This document shows positions 58,695 to 64,000 of a DNA stretch of 64,000 bases, one piece after another (the first letter of the stretch is position 1; each line of letters starts with the position of its first letter). The notes beneath the pieces were generated by a model. It ran no database searches. It was given only the letters and a program-made list of their open reading frames with translations, and was not told the origin of the DNA. Made by a program: the position numbers and the translations under genes. This stretch comes from Lysobacter antibioticus (GTDB taxonomy: Bacteria > Pseudomonadota > Gammaproteobacteria > Xanthomonadales > Xanthomonadaceae), in assembly GCF_001442535.1 (NCBI RefSeq), contig NZ_CP013141.1, forward strand, positions 687,196 to 751,195, written 5' to 3'.

Positions 58695-59201
58695 CTGGCC
58701 GGCGCTGTGCCTGGTCGCCCTTCTGCTGGCGCCGGCGGCCGCGCTCGCACGCTCGTCGGACCGCAACCAGCCCATGGATGCCGGCGCCGACCGCAGCGAT
58801 TGCTCGGTCAGCTCCGACTCCGGCCCCTGCGTGCTCACCGGCAACGTCAAGATCACCCAAGGCACCTTGATCATCAATGCCGCCAAGGCCGACATCAAGC
58901 GCGCCGACGGCGACATCAGCTTCGTCACCCTGACCGGCTCGCAGGCGACGCTGAAGCAGGAGCTCGACGACGGTTCGCCGTTCAACGGCCGCGCCAACAA
59001 GATCGAGTACGACATGCCGAAGGACACCATCGTCCTGACCGGCAATGCCTACGTCGACAAGAACGGCGACACGATCAAGAGTGAGCGCATCGTCTACAAC
59101 TCCAAGACCGGACAGGTCGAGAGCGGCGGCACCGGCGGTCGCGTCAACATTCGTATGCAGCCCAAGAGCAAAACCGCCGCCCCGGCCAAGGGAGGCGGCT
59201 G

Positions 59202-59202
<1 letters not shown>
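58675..59202 (+). CDS. lptA: LPS transport periplasmic protein LptA
   Basis: A 175-residue OstA-like protein with signal peptide ([25 protein letters not shown]) and jellyroll repeats ([58 protein letters not shown]). A Cys pair ([11 protein letters not shown]) is an odd addition near the N terminus. The stop overlaps the lptB ATG (TGATG). Confidence 0.94.
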
Positions 59203-59921
<719 letters not shown>

Positions 59922-60000
59922 CCTAGCGGTTGCCGGGCGCGGACGGCGCCCACGACGCGCGGCCCGGGCCGACAGCCATCTCAGGTCGCGTTAGCAATCG

Positions 60001-61413
60001 ATGATGAAGCCCCGCCTCCAAGCCTCGCTCGGACAACAGCTGGTGATGACGCCGCAATTGCGGCAGGCGATTCGCCTGCTGCAGCTGTCGGCCGTCGAAC
60101 TGGAAGCCGAACTGGCCACCGCGATCGAGAGCAATCCGCTGCTCGACTGGACCGATCCGTCCGCGGTCAACGAAGACGAGCCGCGTCCGCCGCCGAGCAC
60201 CGAGGAAGGCGCCGAGGCGCCGACCGCCGAGCCCGAATGGACCATGGACGACGGCGAGACCTGGTACGAACGGGTCGGCCCCTCCGACAACAGCGATGAA
60301 GACTCGCCCGCGGCCGAACAGGTCGCCGAGGCCGAGACCCTGCACGACCATCTGCTGTGGCAGTTGCACCTCAGCCCGCTGTCGCAGCGCGACCGCAGCA
60401 TCGGCGTGGCCCTGATCGAGGCGATCGACGACGACGGCTATCTGCGCGAAAGCCTCGCGGCGATCGTCGAATCGCTGGCGATGGGCGCCAGCGAGGAAGA
60501 AGTCGCGACCGTGCTGCACCAGGTGCAGCGCTTCGACCCGGTCGGCTCCGGCGCGCGCTCGCTCAGCGAGTGCCTGAGCCTGCAGCTCAACACCTTGTCC
60601 GACGACACCCCCGGCAAGGCCCTGGCCCTGGTGATCGCCGGCGAACCGCTGGAACGTCTGCCGCGGATCGGCGCGGCCGGCCTGGCCAGCGAACTCAAGC
60701 GCGACATCGCCGAGGTCGAAACCGCGGTGCAGTTGCTGCGCTCGCTCGATCCGCGCCCCGGCGCACAGATGGGCGCGATCTCCACCGATACCTACGTCAC
60801 CCCCGACGTGGTGATCTGGCGCCAGAACGGCCTGTGGCGCGTGGCGCTGTCGGAAGCGATGCGCCCGCGCATCTCGATCCATCGCGGCTACGAAAGCATG
60901 ATCCGCCACGCCAACGCCTCCGATGCCAGCTATCTGCGGGGCCATCTGCAAGAAGCGCGCTGGCTGCTCAAGAGCCTGGAAGCGCGCGGCGACACCCTGC
61001 TCAAGGTGGCGCGCTGCCTGCTCAAGCAACAGGCCGGCTTCCTCGAATTCGGCGACAGCGCGCTGCGCCCGCTGACCCTGCGCGAGGTCGCCACCGAAGT
61101 CGGCCTGCACGAATCCACGGTCTCGCGCGCGATCGCCCGCAAGTACGCGCGCACCCCGCGCGGGACCATGCCGCTGCGCGCTTTCTTCGCCTCCGGCATC
61201 GACACCGGCTCCGGCGGCGAGGCCTCCAGCACCGCGATCCAGGCCATGATCCGGCGCCTGATCGAAGCCGAGAACCCGCGCAAACCCTTGTCCGATGCGC
61301 GCCTGGCCGAAACCCTCAAGGCCACCGGCGTGCCGGTCGCACGCCGCACCGTGGCTAAGTACCGCGAGGCCATGAGCATCCCCTCGTCGCAAGAACGCGT
61401 GCGCATGGGCTGA
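60001..61413 (+). CDS. rpoN: RNA polymerase sigma-54 factor
   Basis: A 470-residue RpoN. Region I is Q/L-rich (MKPRLQASLGQQLVMTPQLRQAIRLLQLS), region II acidic (about 45-110), the core-binding region follows, then the HTH and the RpoN box (ARRTVAKYRE) near the C terminus. The first two codons are ATG ATG, so the start is 60001 or 60004. It directs transcription from -24/-12 promoters with enhancer-binding activators. Confidence 0.97.
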   Translation: MMKPRLQASLGQQLVMTPQLRQAIRLLQLSAVELEAELATAIESNPLLDWTDPSAVNEDEPRPPPSTEEGAEAPTAEPEWTMDDGETWYERVGPSDNSDEDSPAAEQVAEAETLHDHLLWQLHLSPLSQRDRSIGVALIEAIDDDGYLRESLAAIVESLAMGASEEEVATVLHQVQRFDPVGSGARSLSECLSLQLNTLSDDTPGKALALVIAGEPLERLPRIGAAGLASELKRDIAEVETAVQLLRSLDPRPGAQMGAISTDTYVTPDVVIWRQNGLWRVALSEAMRPRISIHRGYESMIRHANASDASYLRGHLQEARWLLKSLEARGDTLLKVARCLLKQQAGFLEFGDSALRPLTLREVATEVGLHESTVSRAIARKYARTPRGTMPLRAFFASGIDTGSGGEASSTAIQAMIRRLIEAENPRKPLSDARLAETLKATGVPVARRTVAKYREAMSIPSSQERVRMG

Positions 61414-61645
61414 GCCCGCCAAATTCCGCAAAATCGCCGGAATTCGGCTTTAATTCCCCAGCGAATCAGCGACTTAAGCCTGGCATACGACCAATGTTGC
61501 GGTCTTGCCACTTGCACCTGGAACTGAGCGTGAGATGCTGGAATCCCTGGCCCCGGCCAGGGCGTCAATCAGGCTCCGAAGCCCGCCGACGAGCGACGGC
61601 CCGGAGCCCAGTCTGCATTCTCCCGCGACGTGAAGGAGGTCTCCG

Positions 61646-61975
61646 ATGCGTATCGAAACCCACGGCCAGCAACTGGAAGTCACTGCAGCCCTGCGTGACT
61701 ATGTGGAAACCAAGCTGGCCCGTCTGCAGCGCCATTTCGACCAACCCTTCGACGTGCGTACCCAGCTCAGTCTCGACAAGCCCGACCATCGCGCCGAGGC
61801 CACCGTTCTCATCGCCGGCCGCACCCTGCACTGCGATGCCGCCGCCATCGACATGTACGCCGCCATCGATCTGCTCGCCGACAAGCTCGACCGCCTGCTG
61901 ATGAAGCACAAGAGCAAGCAAGTCGACCATCACCGTGGCGAAAGCCTCGCACGCAATGGCGAATTCGTAGGCTGA
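61646..61975 (+). CDS. hpf: Ribosome hibernation-promoting factor (short HPF)
   Basis: A 109-residue HPF/YfiA-type protein: MRIETHGQQLEVTAALRDYVETKLARLQRHFDQPF, and SLDKPDHRAEATVLIAGRTLHCDAAAIDMYAAIDLLADKLDRLLMKHK. It binds the 30S decoding site and inactivates ribosomes in stationary phase. A strong AAGGAGGT ribosome-binding site precedes the ATG. It lacks the C-terminal dimer domain of long HPF. Confidence 0.95.
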   Translation: MRIETHGQQLEVTAALRDYVETKLARLQRHFDQPFDVRTQLSLDKPDHRAEATVLIAGRTLHCDAAAIDMYAAIDLLADKLDRLLMKHKSKQVDHHRGESLARNGEFVG

Positions 61976-62017
61976 ACCCGGCCCCCGGGACCCGGTCATC
62001 GATCCAGACACGCTGTC

Positions 62018-62482
62018 ATGCCGCTTTATGAATTATTGAGTGCGGAACGGGTCGCGATCGTGGTCGAACCCGGCGATCGCAACACCGTGCTCGATGTCGC
62101 CGCACGCATGCTCTGCGACGGCAATGCCTCCACCGCGTTCGCCCTGCGCGCAAGCCTGGGCGAACGCGAACGCCTCGCCAGCACCGCCATCGGCCACGGC
62201 GTCGCCATTCCGCACGCGCGCACGCCCTTGTTCGAAAACAGCCGCGGCGCCTTTCTAAGATTGGCCCAACCCATCGATTTCGGTGCCATCGACGGGCACC
62301 CGGTCGACCTGGTCCTGGCCATGGCCATTCCCGAGCACCACGTCCAGCAACATCTGCAGTTGCTGGCCGAGCTGGCCGAACGCTTCGCCGATAACGGCTT
62401 TCTCGATCGATTGCGCACGGCGCCGAACGTCGCCGAGCTGAGCTATCGCCTGCTCGACCACGTGCGCCGCAGCGCGGCCTGA
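62018..62482 (+). CDS. ptsN: PTS-Ntr EIIA component PtsN
   Basis: A 154-residue EIIA-Ntr with the phospho-accepting His in GHGVAIPHARTPLF. Regulatory rather than sugar transport: it controls potassium and nitrogen functions. Near its end, 62481-62510 is a 14-15-bp tandem duplicate. It precedes hprK, typical of this operon. Confidence 0.94.
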   Translation: MPLYELLSAERVAIVVEPGDRNTVLDVAARMLCDGNASTAFALRASLGERERLASTAIGHGVAIPHARTPLFENSRGAFLRLAQPIDFGAIDGHPVDLVLAMAIPEHHVQQHLQLLAELAERFADNGFLDRLRTAPNVAELSYRLLDHVRRSAA

Positions 62483-62510
62483 GCGTACTGATCTGAGCCG
62501 TACTGATCCG
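62481..62510. repeat. 14/15-bp tandem duplicate at the ptsN stop
   Basis: GAGCGTACTGATCT and GAGCCGTACTGATCC, starting at the ptsN stop codon. Confidence 0.7.
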
Positions 62511-62645
62511 GGCCCCGCTCGTTCCCCGAGCCGCTGAGCCGCCCCATCGGCTCGCCCGCCCTGCCTGCCTCACATCGCGCCGCGGATGCGATCGGCCCCG
62601 CGCCGATGCGGACACTGCCGTCGCTTTGCTCGTAAACTTCCGCCC

Positions 62646-63596
62646 ATGAGCAAGAGCATCCGTGCAGGCGAACTGTTCGAACAGCAACGCGAGCGCCTCG
62701 CCCTGCGCTGGGTGGCCGGCCAACGCGGCGACGGCCGCCTGGTCGAGGCGGTCAATACGGTCGCGCGGCGCCCGTCCCTGGCCGGCTATCTCAATGCGAT
62801 CTATCCGAACAAGGTGCAGATCCTCGGCACCGAAGAGCTGACCTGGCTCGACGGTCTGGACTCGCGGCTGCGCTGGGAAACGATCGAGAAGATCATCCAG
62901 TTCCGGCCCCTGGCCCTGGTCATCAGCAAGGACCAGCCCTGCCCCGAGGACCTGCGCATCGCCGCGGAGGAAACCGACACCCCGTTGTGGGTCTCGCCGC
63001 GCCGCGGTCACGAGCTGCTCAATCACCTGCAATACCATCTGGCGCGCGCGCTGGCGCCGCAGATCACCCTGCACGGGGTGTTCATGGAGATCTATTCGAT
63101 CGGTGTGTTGATCACCGGCGAATCCGGATCGGGCAAGAGCGAACTGGCGCTGGAACTGGTGACGCGCGGCCACCGCCTGGTCGCCGACGACGCGCCGGAA
63201 TTCACCCAGATCGCGCCCGACGTGCTCGACGGCACCTGCCCCGACATGCTCCAGGACCTGCTCGAAGTGCGCGGCCTGGGCGTGCTCAACATCCGCCAGA
63301 TGTTCGGCGACACCGCAGTCAAGAACAACAAATACCTGCGCCTGATCGTGCACCTGACCAAGCCGATGAGCGAACCGCTGCCGGCCGGCATGGAGCGCCT
63401 GACCGGCGACACCGGCATCCGCCGCGTACTCGACCTCGACGTGCCGATGATCACCCTGCCGGTCATGCCCGGCCGCAACCTCGCCGTGCTCACCGAAGCG
63501 GCGACGCGGCTGCACAGCCTGCGCATGAAAGGCCTCGACCCGGCCGCGGCCTTCATCGCCCGGCACAGCAACTTCCTGGAGCGCGGCGAATCGTGA
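62646..63596 (+). CDS. hprK: HPr kinase/phosphorylase
   Basis: A 316-residue HprK from the ATG at 62646. Walker [17 protein letters not shown] and the HprK signature [15 protein letters not shown] are clear. It phosphorylates and dephosphorylates HPr at Ser46. Sporadic in proteobacteria, where it usually sits beside PTS-Ntr and mannose-family PTS genes, as here. The stop overlaps the GTG start of rapZ. Confidence 0.96.
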   Translation: MSKSIRAGELFEQQRERLALRWVAGQRGDGRLVEAVNTVARRPSLAGYLNAIYPNKVQILGTEELTWLDGLDSRLRWETIEKIIQFRPLALVISKDQPCPEDLRIAAEETDTPLWVSPRRGHELLNHLQYHLARALAPQITLHGVFMEIYSIGVLITGESGSGKSELALELVTRGHRLVADDAPEFTQIAPDVLDGTCPDMLQDLLEVRGLGVLNIRQMFGDTAVKNNKYLRLIVHLTKPMSEPLPAGMERLTGDTGIRRVLDLDVPMITLPVMPGRNLAVLTEAATRLHSLRMKGLDPAAAFIARHSNFLERGES

Positions 63597-64000
63597 GCAA
63601 CTCCCCCTTCGACACCGCCTCGGCCGCCGAGAGCAACGCCTTCACCCTGGTCATCGTCAGCGGCATGTCCGGCTCGGGCAAGTCGGTGGCGCTGAACACC
63701 TTCGAAGACCTGGGTTTCTACTGCGTCGACAACCTGCCGGCGGAACTGCTACCGCAGTTCGTGCAGAACGTGATCAAGGCCGAGGAAGGCATGCCGACCA
63801 AGCTCGCGGTCGGCATCGACGTGCGCAATCGCCATAGCGACCTGGCCAATATTCCCGAATGGCTGTCGGCGGTGGGCGCGCTCGGCGCCGATCCCAGGCT
63901 GGTGTTCTTCGAGTCCAGCGACGGCGTGCTGCTCAAGCGTTATGCCGACACCCGCCGCCGCCATCCGCTGAGCCAGTTCGGCCTGGCCCTGGCCGATGCG
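63593..64000 (+). CDS. rapZ: RNase adapter RapZ, N-terminal part
   Basis: The frame opens at a GTG overlapping the hprK stop and runs off the window: 136 residues seen. Walker [14 protein letters not shown] and [14 protein letters not shown] define RapZ/YvcJ. In E. coli it controls GlmZ decay and glucosamine-6-phosphate synthesis. The remainder of the protein lies outside. Confidence 0.93.
   Translation, partial: MSNSPFDTASAAESNAFTLVIVSGMSGSGKSVALNTFEDLGFYCVDNLPAELLPQFVQNVIKAEEGMPTKLAVGIDVRNRHSDLANIPEWLSAVGALGADPRLVFFESSDGVLLKRYADTRRRHPLSQFGLALADA

Noticed and set aside
61485..61520. Sigma-54 promoter upstream of hpf
   Set aside because: TGGCAT...TTGC and GG...GC pairs are present but spacing is 11 or more rather than the needed 10.

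Overview
The window is high-GC chromosomal DNA from a gammaproteobacterium. Gene content and order point to the Xanthomonadaceae, most likely Lysobacter or a close relative: an Rrf2-led suf operon, a bolA-murA pair, the run kdsD-kdsC-lptC-lptA-lptB-rpoN-hpf-ptsN-hprK-rapZ, an amgK-murU pair and a fused cysNC, with many dispersed REP-like and heptamer repeats of the kind these genomes carry. The genus is an inference from family knowledge; no rRNA gene is present. I saw no prophage, insertion sequence, CRISPR array, tRNA or rRNA. Almost all of the window is core metabolism; the unusual material sits in the spacers, in one AT-rich gene inside the suf operon, and in an iron-linked operon.

Layout. 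1-3140: start of a secreted CBM9/DUF5916-like protein, a patatin-like phospholipase with a long K/A/P-rich leader, and a 3-hydroxybutyrate dehydrogenase, all on the minus strand. 3141-4374: gene-free repeat cluster. 4375-4923: SET-domain protein. 5165-12239: suf operon (Rrf2 regulator, sufB, an AT-rich membrane-protein gene, sufC, sufD, sufS, a GNAT acetyltransferase, a Rieske ferredoxin). 12637-20647: Fur-box-preceded iron operon (TonB receptor, PiuC-type dioxygenase, PepSY protein, DUF2271, DUF4198, ApbE, membrane diflavin reductase). 20888-25220: HutD-like and ComEA-like proteins, an M20 peptidase, a tandem array of about 179-bp units and a GlsB/YeaQ-type protein. 25367-37319: complete assimilatory sulfate-to-cysteine pathway (cysNC, cysD, cysJ, cysI, cysH, cysB, cysG, cysK). 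37738-40607: muropeptide recycling (amgK, murU) and a KptA/macrodomain pair. 41222-48177: hda, an AI-2E/PerM-type permease and DUF2066 (minus), then purM and a run of small proteins. 48945-54453: secreted protein, TPR/PAS membrane protein (minus), purN and two DUF3108 paralogues. 54571-56205: murA and a BolA protein (minus). 56438-64000: Kdo synthesis, LPS export, sigma-54, ribosome hibernation, PTS-Ntr, HPr kinase and the start of rapZ.

How the genes work together. Fe-S cluster assembly (suf), siderophore-iron uptake and sulfite reductase (cysI, a siroheme/4Fe-4S enzyme fed by CysG siroheme) form a linked iron-sulfur economy across the first 37 kb. The most interesting system is the iron operon: its DUF2271 product carries a DGVSGAT motif that resembles the covalent FMN-attachment site used by ApbE, and ApbE, a PepSY membrane protein and a membrane-anchored flavodoxin/FNR-type reductase lie in the same gene run. 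I infer an electron route from cytosolic NAD(P)H to a flavinylated periplasmic protein, probably serving ferric-siderophore reduction.

A second theme is short tandem repeats of 14-23 bp at operon junctions. Where a repeat lies inside a reading frame its unit is 15 bp, so frame is kept; outside genes unit lengths vary. Other repeat families are a GTCGCGGCTTGCGCCGCTCCTAC palindrome (REP-B), a CGTCATCCCCGC...GCGGGGATCC palindrome (REP-A), heptamer GATTCCC/GAGTCCC/CGTTCCT hairpins, and a larger dispersed element bordered by hexamer microsatellites.
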